This document shows, piece after piece, positions 24,908-32,367 of a stretch of DNA of 35,264 bases; position 1 is the stretch's first letter, and the number at the start of each line of letters is the position of its first letter. The DNA is from Bacteroidales bacterium (GTDB lineage Bacteria; Bacteroidota; Bacteroidia; Bacteroidales; WCHB1-69), in contig JAFYAW010000042.1 in assembly GCA_017540505.1 (NCBI GenBank), positions 1 to 35,264 of the forward strand. The letters are read 5' to 3'. The notes beneath the pieces were generated by a model. That model was not told the origin of the DNA. It searched no databases and was given only the letters and a program-made list of their open reading frames with translations. The position numbers and the translations under genes are program-made.

Positions 24908-25848
24908 CAAGTTGATTCCTTATTCTTGATTGTCTGCTTTTTCACTTCAATCGCGTGATGAAAACGCTGGTATTTCCTTCTCGCTATGGAAGTGTCTCCA
25001 AAATAGTGTTTGAAATCCTCTTCTGTGAGGTCTTCCATCTCCTGATTTTGGAGCTGCAAAAATAATGAACTTTTCAATATGTTCGTCAATGTCGGATGTA
25101 TTTTTTTATTTTTAGGACAAACCTCCTGACAAACATCACATCCAAAGACAAAGGGACTACTCGCAAGTATTTCATTATCAGGATTTTTATTCTCAACCGT
25201 ATGATAGGCAAAACACCGGCTTGCATCCACGCGGAAAGGGGTTTCCAAGGCCTTTGCGGGACACTTGTCCTGGCACAAACGGCACTCACCGCAGTCCGAA
25301 TTTCGGAAAGAATCGTAAAAATCAGCCGCACAATCGGTCAATATCGTCCCCATGACGAAATAGGATCCATCCTCGTTATGAACCAGGCCGTTTTTTCCGA
25401 AACAGCCCACGCCGGCCTCCACGGCCCAATTCTTTTCCGATATGCAGGAGCTGTCCACCGTAATCCTGTAATGGGCTTCCGGAGGAATGATTTTGCCAGC
25501 CAGCTCCTCTATCCGTTCAGCCAATGCGCGGTGATAATCCTCCACCCAGGTGAAGCGCGCCATCCTGTAGCGTTCGCTAGCAGGCTGTTCTTCTATTAAA
25601 TAATTGTATAAAACCACCACCACACTTTTGCAACCCGGCAAAAGCTCGCTTGGGTCGAAACGCTTTACAATATCCCGTTCCAGAAAACGCATTCCGGCAT
25701 GAGCACCTATAGCCAGCGCATCTTCAAAACGGTGGCGGGCATCCTCCAACGGTTTGGCACGGGCGATGCCGCATCGGCTGAAGCCCAACTCCAACGCCAG
25801 TTGCTTAACCCATTGTGAACTTAACGGCTTCACGTCTATCGTCCCCAT
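24907..25848 (-). CDS. queG: Epoxyqueuosine reductase
   Basis: 313 aa. It reduces epoxyqueuosine to queuosine in tRNA with cobalamin and two 4Fe-4S clusters. Asp132 in the VDSSCISEKNWAVEAGVGCF stretch sits where the catalytic Asp of QueG lies. GKNGLV follows. Cluster ligands: Cys186, Cys189, Cys192 and Cys196 (CGECRLCQDKCP) and Cys237, Cys240 and Cys244 (CDVCQEVCP). Between them RCFAYHTVENK matches the RCISYLTIE family segment. It overlaps the upstream DUF4292 gene by 13 nt and is coupled to kdsD. Confidence 0.94.
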   Translation of the reverse strand: MGTIDVKPLSSQWVKQLALELGFSRCGIARAKPLEDARHRFEDALAIGAHAGMRFLERDIVKRFDPSELLPGCKSVVVVLYNYLIEEQPASERYRMARFTWVEDYHRALAERIEELAGKIIPPEAHYRITVDSSCISEKNWAVEAGVGCFGKNGLVHNEDGSYFVMGTILTDCAADFYDSFRNSDCGECRLCQDKCPAKALETPFRVDASRCFAYHTVENKNPDNEILASSPFVFGCDVCQEVCPKNKKIHPTLTNILKSSLFLQLQNQEMEDLTEEDFKHYFGDTSIARRKYQRFHHAIEVKKQTIKNKEST

Positions 25849-26468
25849 TTAATAGCCTGAAACTTATCAGGAATCCGAATACTCGTGGGCCCGGGAACAT
25901 CGAATTTGAGGGATTTCAGTGTCGCATTGATTTCCAACACATGATCCAAATCCTTGAAAATCATCTGTGTGAAAAACGAACGGGTAGAATCAACCGCAGT
26001 GAAGTTGTGATACTCGAAAGCCAGCTTCTGCCGTTTCGGCAACTTGTCCGTATCCCCATTGAAAGCCGCCTGCAGCATATTGAAGTTCACCGGCACGCCC
26101 AGAAGCAGACGAAGAGGCTCGTATGTTCCCTTGTAATAATTGTAGCCCAACTTATTGACATAGATGACACTGTCGGGGGTGAACACCATACGCATGATTT
26201 CCACCCCGTATGCATGGACATTCAAATACAGGATACTATCTATCCTGTTGACCATAAAATAATTGCAGGTTCGAGTACCTCCCGTGTCGGTAATATCGGC
26301 CTTGCCCCGATAGGATATCCACTGGTATCCTGATGCCATCGGCGGCAAGGTGTCTATCCGCTCGGCCGCCATTACAGCGGAAGAGCTGTCAGTCTGTGCC
26401 GTCATCGGGTCTGCCGCCATCAGCAGCACAAACAGGACGAATGCCGTTTTCAGGAGGATTCTATTCAT
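25836..26468 (-). CDS. DUF4292-like exported protein
   Basis: 210 aa. A signal peptide (about 1-24, ending DPMTAQ) without a lipobox. The body matches the DUF4292 pattern I know from Bacteroidota: YRGKADITDTGG, a strand run FMVNRIDSILYLNVHAYGVE, IMRMVFTPDSVIYVNKLGYN, YYKGTYEPLRLLLGVP, and a C-terminal LKFDVPGPTSIRIPDKF. That resembles the LolA/LolB-like beta fold, which may point to lipid or lipoprotein handling at the envelope, consistent with lpxB upstream. It overlaps lpxB by 4 nt (ATGA) and queG by 13 nt. Confidence 0.75.
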   Translation of the reverse strand: MNRILLKTAFVLFVLLMAADPMTAQTDSSSAVMAAERIDTLPPMASGYQWISYRGKADITDTGGTRTCNYFMVNRIDSILYLNVHAYGVEIMRMVFTPDSVIYVNKLGYNYYKGTYEPLRLLLGVPVNFNMLQAAFNGDTDKLPKRQKLAFEYHNFTAVDSTRSFFTQMIFKDLDHVLEINATLKSLKFDVPGPTSIRIPDKFQAIKWGR

Positions 26469-27583
26469 AATGTCCGCAGAATAACATCCGCCGCTTTGGC
26501 CGACGCAGAGCCATCGCCCAGCAGCGTATAGAGTTGACGATAATCGTTTTTCATTGATTCAACACAGCCTTCATCTTCCGTAATCTTACGCAACTCCTCT
26601 GACAGATTTGTCGTATTATACTCATGCTGAATAAGTTCAGCAACAACCGGCTTATCCATAATGAGATTCACCAGCGAGATGTAGCGTATGCCGGAAATCA
26701 GGTTTTTGGCTATCAGATACGACAGTTCGCTGCCCGCGTAGCACACCACTTCCGGCGTTCCGATCATGGCCGTTTCGAGCGTAGCCGTGCCGGATGCCAC
26801 GATGGCAGCCTTGGCATTCGCCAACAAGGGGTATGCGCTCCCTCCCACCATCGGTATCGGACAGGATTTCATATACTTTTCATAGAGGCTTCGCGGCTGC
26901 CAGTCCACTGCCGACACGACGAATTGGTATTGCGGAAACAGAGGCACCATCTTCAGCATCTGCGGAAGAATGGCCGTAATTTCCTGCTTGCGGCTACCTG
27001 GCAGCAGTGCAATGATTTCCCGTTCATCCAAGGAGTTAGCCGTCCGGAAATCCCGAGCTTCATCACTCTGGTGCAGGTCACGGCTGACAGCATCCAATAG
27101 CGGATGGCCCACATAATGGACCTTCATGCCGTGGTCGGCATAGAATTTCTCCTCAAAAGGCAGGATTACCATCATCTCATCCACGCAGCGGCGTATCTTC
27201 TTGATCCTACCCTTCTTCCACGCCCAAATCTGCGGTGAGATATAGTAATAGACCTTCAATCCGTTGTCTTTCGCAAACTCAGCGATGCGAAGATTGAAGC
27301 CGGGATAGTCCACAAGGATAAGCGCATCCGGCTCATAAAGCAGGATGTCGGTCTGGCAGATACGGATATTCCGGAGGATGGTATTGAGATGAACGAAAAC
27401 CTCCCAGAATCCCATATAGGCCAACTCCTTGTAGTGCTTCACGATGTCGCCGCCAGCCTGTTCCATGAGGTCGCCGCCCCAGCAGCGGAATTCCGCCTGC
27501 GGGTCGCGGGCCTTCAGGGCCTTCATCAGATTGGAGGCGTGCAAGTCGCCGGAAGGTTCGCCTGCGATGATGTAATATTTCAT
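26465..27583 (-). CDS. lpxB: Lipid-A-disaccharide synthase
   Basis: 372 aa, normal length. LpxB (GT19) joins UDP-2,3-diacylglucosamine and lipid X to make the lipid A disaccharide. Seen: YYIIAGEPSGDLHASNLMKA at the N terminus, CWGGDLMEQAGG, ELAYMGFWEVF, LILVDYPGFNLRIAEFA, YYISPQIWAWKKGRIKKIRR, LPFEEKFY, YVGHPLLDAV, IALLPGSRKQEI and ASGTATLETAMIGTPEVVCY. ATG 27583 is chosen because MKYYIIAGEPSGD is the usual start; an in-frame earlier codon would add seven residues. It follows yqeY by 45 nt. Confidence 0.96.
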   Translation of the reverse strand: MKYYIIAGEPSGDLHASNLMKALKARDPQAEFRCWGGDLMEQAGGDIVKHYKELAYMGFWEVFVHLNTILRNIRICQTDILLYEPDALILVDYPGFNLRIAEFAKDNGLKVYYYISPQIWAWKKGRIKKIRRCVDEMMVILPFEEKFYADHGMKVHYVGHPLLDAVSRDLHQSDEARDFRTANSLDEREIIALLPGSRKQEITAILPQMLKMVPLFPQYQFVVSAVDWQPRSLYEKYMKSCPIPMVGGSAYPLLANAKAAIVASGTATLETAMIGTPEVVCYAGSELSYLIAKNLISGIRYISLVNLIMDKPVVAELIQHEYNTTNLSEELRKITEDEGCVESMKNDYRQLYTLLGDGSASAKAADVILRTL

Positions 27584-27628
27584 AGCCGTGCCATTTAGTT
27601 CCACCAGCGGAAACGGGTGTCAGACCGC

Positions 27629-28078
27629 TTACGAAAGCAGTCGTTTAACGATATCGGACACCATTTTATTGTCCGCCTTTCCGGCGAAGGCCTTGGTGGC
27701 CTGTCCCATCACCTTGCCCATATCCTTCATACCGGCGAAACCGTTGTCGGCGATAATCTGTTTCAATGCGGCCTCGATTTCCTCCTCCGACATCATCTGC
27801 GGGAGATAGGTTTGGATGATGTCCAACTGGAATTTCTCCTCCTGATAGAGGTCGTCGCGGTTCTGTGCCTTGTACATCTCGGCGGAATCCTGGCGTTGCT
27901 TCACCAGCTGTTTCAGGATTTTAATCTCCCCTTCCTCAGTCAGGTCTTCGGCAGCACCCTTCTGGGTTTTGGCCAGCAGGATCGCAGACTTCACGGCACG
28001 GAGGGCATTCAGTTTCTCTTTTTCACGGGCCAGCATCGCGGCCTTGATGTCTTCATTAATACGTTGTTCCAATGACAT
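27629..28078 (-). CDS. GatB/YqeY domain protein
   Basis: 149 aa, typical length. An N-terminal helical domain (SLEQRINEDIKAAMLAREKE, KLNALRAVKSAILLAKTQ) is followed by the YqeY tail domain (QLDIIQTYLPQMMSEEEIEA, MKDMGKVMGQATKAFAGKAD). Related to the tail of GatB in the tRNA amidotransferase; the exact function of stand-alone YqeY is not settled. Start at MSLEQRINED, since upstream in-frame codons cover the promoter. First gene of the yqeY-lpxB-DUF4292-queG-kdsD run. Confidence 0.93.
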   Translation of the reverse strand: MSLEQRINEDIKAAMLAREKEKLNALRAVKSAILLAKTQKGAAEDLTEEGEIKILKQLVKQRQDSAEMYKAQNRDDLYQEEKFQLDIIQTYLPQMMSEEEIEAALKQIIADNGFAGMKDMGKVMGQATKAFAGKADNKMVSDIVKRLLS

Positions 28079-28101
28079 AATATTAAGATTTAGAATTGCC
28101 G

Positions 28102-28109
28102 CAAAGATA
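28102..28109 (-). promoter_or_regulatory. -7 element of the yqeY-lpxB-queG-kdsD run
   Basis: TATCTTTG on the minus strand, 24 nt before the yqeY ATG. No TTG at a good distance. Confidence 0.45.
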
Positions 28110-28254
28110 CGAATTTCGCAGCAAAAATGAAACCTATGAATTTGCAGCATAAAAACAAACCATTTTTCCTCTCATTGGACCAAGTATCGCTCGTGTATTT
28201 TCAACAACTCGGACAAAAAAACCACAACAGCATCACACAAAAGAATAAAAAACC

Positions 28255-28262
28255 TATTTTTG
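28255..28262 (+). promoter_or_regulatory. -7 element of the FN3-repeat T9SS gene
   Basis: TATTTTTG on the plus strand, 21 nt before the ATG at 28284. No clear TTG at -33. Confidence 0.45.
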
Positions 28263-28283
28263 CATTTTAAAATTCATAAAAAG

Positions 28284-30353
28284 ATGAAACAGATTTCCTT
28301 ATTTCTAATAGCTTTGAACTTCCTTTTCTCCTTTAGGGCCACCGCCCAACTCCAGGATACCACTCTCGCCATCCCCAACAGCAGCTTCGAGAACTGGTCG
28401 AACGGCAGCGGATACAGCGTCACGGTACTCTTCTTTCCCCTGACCGTATATAGCAGCTACACCTACCCCACCGGATGGAACTATCCGGCGTATCCGGTAA
28501 ACCAGACCGTCACCTATAGCGGCATGAATGTCAACGTGAACACCAATATTCCGCTGCTGAAAGTGGAGAACATCACTAACGGTGCGCCTCATGGCAGCCA
28601 CGCGCTCAAGCTGCAGAGTTTCATGCTCTCCGACATCATCAGCTCCACCGTCTATAACCTCGCATCCTCCTCACTGGACTCCACACTCACCACCACGGTC
28701 TTCCCCACCGTGCTCACCACCGGCGTGGTTGACATAGACCAGCTGCTACCTTTGATGAGTAATATATCCTCCCATCTCGGGAGCGTGTCGCAGATGGTGT
28801 CCCTATTCGCGAATGTGGACATGAACACCCTCATTGATGGCGGCATTGACCTGAATGGGGCGAAGCCCAGCCGGCTGACCGGACAGTACAAGTACACCTC
28901 GGCCACCAGTGGCGACAACGGCGGCATCCTGATGCTCGGCACCAAGTACAACACCTCCACGCACAAACGCGAAGTGGTGGGTGCCGGCTACACCGTCAAT
29001 CTCACCGACATCGCCAGCTACACCCCGTTTGAGATAACCTACTCCCCACTCTCCGACATCAATCCCTCCTCGCCATACATCGAAGCCGATTCGCTCATCC
29101 TCCTGCTGTTCTCTTCCGCCAACATGTCACCACAACAAGGGTCTGCGCTATTCCTTGACAATCTCCAGCTGTGGGCCCATGTGGACCCCGTCCCCGCTGA
29201 CACCTGCAGTGCCGTTTTCGGCCTGACGGTCAGCAACGTGGACACCACACACGCCACGCTGGGGTGGACCTACGAGGGCACACCCAACCATTTTGAGGCT
29301 GAATACGGCGTTCAGGGGTTCACGCAAGGCAGCGGCACGCTTGTCAATGCCAACAGCAACAGCCTCATCCTTTCCGGCTTACAGCCAGACACCCCGTACG
29401 ACGTGTATGTGCGCTGCGTGTGCAACAGCACCCTTGCAGGCAGCTGGGCCATGACAACATTCCGCACCGACACATCAGTGTCACCCATCATTCCCAGCCC
29501 CGACACTTGCAGCGCGGTTTTCAACCTGCACGTCATCGAGGTGGACACCCTGCACGTCACGATAGGCTGGGGCTTTGAGGGTAATGTTCTTGATTTTGAA
29601 GTGGAATATGGCGCACAGGGGTTCACGCAGGGCGGCGGCACCACGCTCCATACCAGCGAGAGCTTCCTGCACCTCTCCAACCTACAGCCCGGCACCTGCT
29701 ACGACATCTATGTACGGTGCGGGTGCGGCAACAGCCTATGGGGCAACTGGTCCATGATTACCTTCTGCACCGACACATTAGTGCCGCCCGCCATACCCGA
29801 GCCTGACACCTGCAGCGCGGTTTTCAATCTGCACATCATCATCGTGGACACCACACACGCCACTATAGGCTGGAACTTTGAGGGCGATATACTCGATTTC
29901 GAAGCTGAATATGGTGCACAGGGGTTCACGCAGGGCAGCGGAACCACGGTTCACGTCAGTGAAAGCTATCTGTATCTGCCGGACCTGACTCCCGGCACCT
30001 GTTATGACGTTTATGTGCGCTGTATGTGCGACACCCTCGGCGGCGAATGGTCCATGATCACCTTCTGCACCGACACATTGCCGTCGGACAACCATGGTGA
30101 CAACACCGGCATCCAGACCTATACGGTCGAAAGCATACAAGTATATCCTAACCCGGCGCACGGCCAATGCATTGTGCAATTCAGGAATGAACTGCCCAAA
30201 GTCGTCCGGCTCTACGCCATTGATGGCACATTGGTGCAGGAGACAATTCCCAGCAAGGAGACGATGGAGTTGCGGCTTCCGGCCAGCGGCGTGTTCATCC
30301 TCAGCTGCGAGATGAATGGAGAAACGGTATTACGGAAAATTGTGAACCAATAG
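28284..30353 (+). CDS. T9SS cargo with PCMD-like domain and three FN3-like repeats
   Basis: 689 aa. A signal peptide (about 1-22, ending RATAQ) precedes an N-terminal beta domain (about 25-300) with IPNSSFENWSNG, YTYPTGWNYPAYP, ENITNGAPHGSHALKLQS and SSANMSPQQGSALFLDNLQL, resembling the putative carbohydrate-metabolism (PCMD) jelly roll. Three tandem FN3-like repeats of 101 aa follow (about 306-406, 407-507, 508-600), each starting DTCSAVF and carrying EYGxQGFTQGxGT and YDxYVRC. The T9SS sorting domain occupies about 617-689: VYPNPAHGQCIVQF, LYAIDGTLVQE, LPASGVFILSCEMNGETVLR and KIVNQ. A secreted adhesin or glycan-binding protein is likely. The start is set by the signal peptide; earlier in-frame codons overlap the promoter. 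Confidence 0.9.
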   Translation: MKQISLFLIALNFLFSFRATAQLQDTTLAIPNSSFENWSNGSGYSVTVLFFPLTVYSSYTYPTGWNYPAYPVNQTVTYSGMNVNVNTNIPLLKVENITNGAPHGSHALKLQSFMLSDIISSTVYNLASSSLDSTLTTTVFPTVLTTGVVDIDQLLPLMSNISSHLGSVSQMVSLFANVDMNTLIDGGIDLNGAKPSRLTGQYKYTSATSGDNGGILMLGTKYNTSTHKREVVGAGYTVNLTDIASYTPFEITYSPLSDINPSSPYIEADSLILLLFSSANMSPQQGSALFLDNLQLWAHVDPVPADTCSAVFGLTVSNVDTTHATLGWTYEGTPNHFEAEYGVQGFTQGSGTLVNANSNSLILSGLQPDTPYDVYVRCVCNSTLAGSWAMTTFRTDTSVSPIIPSPDTCSAVFNLHVIEVDTLHVTIGWGFEGNVLDFEVEYGAQGFTQGGGTTLHTSESFLHLSNLQPGTCYDIYVRCGCGNSLWGNWSMITFCTDTLVPPAIPEPDTCSAVFNLHIIIVDTTHATIGWNFEGDILDFEAEYGAQGFTQGSGTTVHVSESYLYLPDLTPGTCYDVYVRCMCDTLGGEWSMITFCTDTLPSDNHGDNTGIQTYTVESIQVYPNPAHGQCIVQFRNELPKVVRLYAIDGTLVQETIPSKETMELRLPASGVFILSCEMNGETVLRKIVNQ
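29199..30083 (+). repeat. Three in-frame tandem repeats of 303 bp
   Basis: Units begin at 29199, 29502 and 29805, exactly 303 bp apart, each opening with GACAC(C/T)TGCAG and encoding DTCSAVF. The second and third are closer to each other than to the first, and the third ends before the T9SS domain. They encode the FN3-like domains of the T9SS cargo. Confidence 0.9.
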
Positions 30354-30368
30354 ACCAAGGATGCCAGC

Positions 30369-31007
30369 ATGAACGCTACGGATAACCAATCGCTGGAAGA
30401 AGCACCATTCATTGGTATTAGCAGGCACCGTATCGGGGTGGACGGCGAAGGCGTGACCACCTTGGCGGCCTTTCACGGTTGTCCACTGCGCTGCCGGTAT
30501 TGTTTGAATCCAAGCTGTCTGGACCCGAAAGCGACGGTGCGGCGGCACACCCCGGAGACACTCTATCAGGAGCTGCTCATCGACAACCTCTATTTTATGG
30601 CCACGGGCGGCGGAGTCTGTTTCGGAGGCGGCGAGCCCCTGCTCCGCCCGAACTTTCTCCGCCAGTTTCACAGCCTCTGCGCCGCCCGCTGGAAAATCAC
30701 CATTGAGACATGCCTGAACGTGCCACTGGAATCCCTGCAGGCCGTTGCGCCGATTGTGGACCTGTTCATCATCGACATCAAAGATGCTGATGATGGCATC
30801 TATACAGCTTATACAGGAAAAACGAATCGGCTTGTCTGGGACAATCTGGCATGGTTATCCGAAAACTACGATCTGGAGCGTGTCGTGGTACGCGTGCCGC
30901 AGATTCCGGAGTTCAACACGCAGACCGATGTGGAGAACAGTGTGGAACGGCTTAAGGCCCTGGGGTTCTCAAGTTTTGACCGGTTTACATACAAAACACC
31001 AGAATAG
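30369..31007 (+). CDS. Short radical-SAM protein, glycyl-radical-activase-like
   Basis: 212 aa. The radical-SAM cluster motif is Cys38-x3-Cys42-x2-Cys45 in FHGCPLRCRYCLNPSC, preceded by GEGVTTLAAF. GGGVCFGGGEPL (about 80-91) is the SAM-binding GGE motif. VDLFIIDIKDADDGIYTAYT and VVVRVPQIPEFNTQTDVENS match later strands of PflA/NrdG-type activases. It lacks the extra ferredoxin-like cluster insert of many glycyl-radical activases. No glycyl-radical enzyme or anaerobic NrdD lies nearby, so the target is unknown. It starts 15 nt after the T9SS cargo stop and may share its transcript. A peptide-modifying role is an alternative. Confidence 0.88.
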   Translation: MNATDNQSLEEAPFIGISRHRIGVDGEGVTTLAAFHGCPLRCRYCLNPSCLDPKATVRRHTPETLYQELLIDNLYFMATGGGVCFGGGEPLLRPNFLRQFHSLCAARWKITIETCLNVPLESLQAVAPIVDLFIIDIKDADDGIYTAYTGKTNRLVWDNLAWLSENYDLERVVVRVPQIPEFNTQTDVENSVERLKALGFSSFDRFTYKTPE

Positions 31008-31064
31008 CTTTTTTTTGTAAAAAGCAGCATCTTTTGTGTCCCATTGATTATTTCCCTGTTATTC

Positions 31065-31092
31065 GTAGAGACGTGCCATGGCGCGTCTCTAC
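31065..31092. repeat. 28-bp palindromic intergenic repeat, copy 1
   Basis: The half GTAGAGACGTGCCA meets TGGCGCGTCTCTAC, giving a near-perfect palindrome (one G-U mismatch) centred on CCATGG. A diverged copy lies at 32404-32431. It resembles small REP-like palindromes spread between genes in many genomes. Confidence 0.75.
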
Positions 31093-31099
31093 ATACGGT

Positions 31100-31128
31100 A
31101 ATTCCATGTGCCTGTGCATATTGGAATT
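31100..31128 (+). promoter_or_regulatory. Inverted repeat upstream of the cysteine-cluster gene
   Basis: AATTCCA (31100-31106) and TGGAATT (31122-31128) are perfect inverted arms 15 nt apart, and the spacer has further partial symmetry (TGTGC, GCATA). It ends 4 nt before the -7 element at 31133, so it covers the -10 to -35 region and looks like an operator. Confidence 0.5.
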
Positions 31129-31132
31129 TATG

Positions 31133-31140
31133 TATTTTTG
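31133..31140 (+). promoter_or_regulatory. -7 element of the cysteine-cluster gene
   Basis: TATTTTTG on the plus strand, 23 nt before the ATG at 31164. No TTG at 19 nt; the place is occupied by the inverted repeat. Confidence 0.5.
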
Positions 31141-31163
31141 CAAACTGATTTAACATCACAGAA

Positions 31164-31676
31164 ATGAAAAAAGGCAAGCGTACATGTGAGGTCCTGAAGG
31201 ACGTGCGCCGGCGCGTGGCGCAAGAGAACGACATCCCGCTGACGGAGCACGAGTGCACCTATGAGGGCGAGTGCCGCGGCACCTGCCCCTATTGCGAATC
31301 CGAAGTCCGTTACTTGGAACAGGAGTTGCAGCGCCGCCTTAGCTTAGGCAAGGCCATCACGGTGGCGGGCATTGCCGTATCCTCCTTGGTGATGAGCGGA
31401 TGCCACAATCCGGAATCGGTTCTGGAAGGGGACCCGCTGGAGGGGGATGTCCTTGCTCCTGAATCCACCGAAGAAGTCTCCACGCTACAAAACACAGAAG
31501 GAACGGAAGATCCGGAAGTCCAGGCGCCCGGCCAAGTCGAAACCTACGAGGTGCTTGGTATTATTGAGGAACCTCCAGCCCCAAAAAGCGCTCCCCAATC
31601 GGGAGGCGATGACATCGATGACATAGACGTGGGCGATGTAGAAGCGTATGAAATAGAAAGCGTCATAGACGAGTAG
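31164..31676 (+). CDS. Cysteine-cluster membrane protein with acidic tail, function unknown
   Basis: 170 aa in three parts. Residues 1-60 are a charged helical module with five cysteines: Cys8, then Cys31, Cys37, Cys41 and Cys44 in ECTYEGECRGTCPYCESEVR, followed by YLEQELQRRLSLGK. Residues about 64-80 form one membrane segment (ITVAGIAVSSLVMSG) ending in Cys80, which resembles a lipobox. Residues 81-170 are very acidic and Pro-rich, with a degenerate duplication VETYEVLGIIEE (about 126) and VEAYEIESVIDE (159-170). The cysteine spacing could bind zinc or an iron-sulfur cluster. I recall similar N-terminal modules in other Bacteroidales membrane proteins but no assigned function. It lies between a radical-SAM gene and hsp20, with its own promoter. 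Confidence 0.8.
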   Translation: MKKGKRTCEVLKDVRRRVAQENDIPLTEHECTYEGECRGTCPYCESEVRYLEQELQRRLSLGKAITVAGIAVSSLVMSGCHNPESVLEGDPLEGDVLAPESTEEVSTLQNTEGTEDPEVQAPGQVETYEVLGIIEEPPAPKSAPQSGGDDIDDIDVGDVEAYEIESVIDE

Positions 31677-31770
31677 CCTGAATCCTAAAGGGATTAAGCC
31701 GCGCCGGAACGCCCAAATAAAAACAAAAAAAGAATAATTGGCACAAATCCCGCCATACTGTCACAAAAGC

Positions 31771-31783
31771 GGACAAATTGTCC
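31771..31783 (+). promoter_or_regulatory. Possible enhancer dyad for the sigma-54 promoter
   Basis: GGACAA-A-TTGTCC is a perfect inverted repeat centred near 31777, about 65 nt upstream of the predicted hsp20 start. That is the range used by sigma-54 activator proteins. Confidence 0.4.
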
Positions 31784-31814
31784 CTATTTTCGGAAAAATG
31801 GCACGGAATACGGG

Positions 31815-31832
31815 TTGGCACACCTCTTGCAC
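31815..31832 (+). promoter_or_regulatory. Sigma-54-type (-24/-12) promoter of hsp20
   Basis: TTGGCACACCTCTTGCAC matches the sigma-54 consensus TGGCACG-N4-TTGCW with a single difference in the seventh base. GG at 31817-31818 and GC at 31829-31830 have the required 10-nt separation. The predicted start is near 31842, giving a leader of about 70 nt. No TAnnTTTG element lies between this site and the gene. Confidence 0.75.
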
Positions 31833-31901
31833 TATAGGACGCGTCGCTGAAGCGATAGCGGAGGCGGCAAGAAACGAAAAATAAAAGTCTAACCATAAAA
31901 G

Positions 31902-31908
31902 AAAGGAG
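31902..31908 (+). promoter_or_regulatory. Strong Shine-Dalgarno sequence of hsp20
   Basis: AAAGGAG lies 6 nt before the hsp20 ATG at 31915. Most other genes here have AT-rich leaders without such a site, so this one is unusual in the window. Confidence 0.7.
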
Positions 31909-31914
31909 TTTATT

Positions 31915-32340
31915 ATGCTACCAGTAATGTTTAAAAACAATTGGTTTCCAACCATGTTTGAAGATTTCCTGAACAGCGACATCATGCCGCGCACAAACAC
32001 CACAGCTCCGGCCGTGAATGTCAGAGAAGACGAAAAGGCCTACACGATGGAAGTGGCCGCCCCCGGCATCAAGAAGGAATTCTGCCGCGTGAGCATCAAC
32101 GACGAAGGCAACCTCTGCGTCGCCATCGAGAACAAGATGGAACACAAGGATGAGGAGAAAAAGCACCACTATCTGCGCCGCGAGTTCTCCTACACCAACT
32201 ACGAGCAGAACTACACGCTGCCCGAGGACGTGGACAAGGACCACATCGAAGCCAAAGTGGAGCACGGAATCCTCACCATCACCCTGCCGAGAGTGCAGAA
32301 GGAGGAGCCCAAACTCGCCCGCACCATCACCATCGGATAA
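31915..32340 (+). CDS. Small heat-shock protein, Hsp20/alpha-crystallin family
   Basis: 141 aa. Chaperone that holds unfolded proteins without ATP. A short N-terminal arm (PVMFKNNWFPTMFEDFLNSD) precedes the alpha-crystallin domain (about 30-130): PAVNVREDEKAYTMEVAAPG, IKKEFCRVSINDEGNLCVAI, YLRREFSYTNYEQNYTLPED and the conserved VEHGILTITLPR motif. The C-terminal extension ends LARTITIG, with the I-x-I anchor motif. Single-gene unit with a sigma-54-type promoter, a possible enhancer dyad, a strong ribosome-binding site and a terminator. Confidence 0.95.
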   Translation: MLPVMFKNNWFPTMFEDFLNSDIMPRTNTTAPAVNVREDEKAYTMEVAAPGIKKEFCRVSINDEGNLCVAIENKMEHKDEEKKHHYLRREFSYTNYEQNYTLPEDVDKDHIEAKVEHGILTITLPRVQKEEPKLARTITIG

Positions 32341-32367
32341 TCTTCAAATCCAGGGTTAATGATTTTG

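Noticed and set aside
31007-31025. GCTTTTT/AAAAAGC hairpin right after the radical-SAM gene
   Set aside because: The stem is A-T rich and the T run lies in the left arm instead of after the stem, so it is a poor terminator.
31274-31297. Cys-x3-Cys-x2-Cys in the cysteine-cluster protein, as in radical-SAM enzymes
   Set aside because: There is no SAM-binding GGE motif or barrel; the protein is too short. The spacing fits a metal or Fe-S site of another kind.
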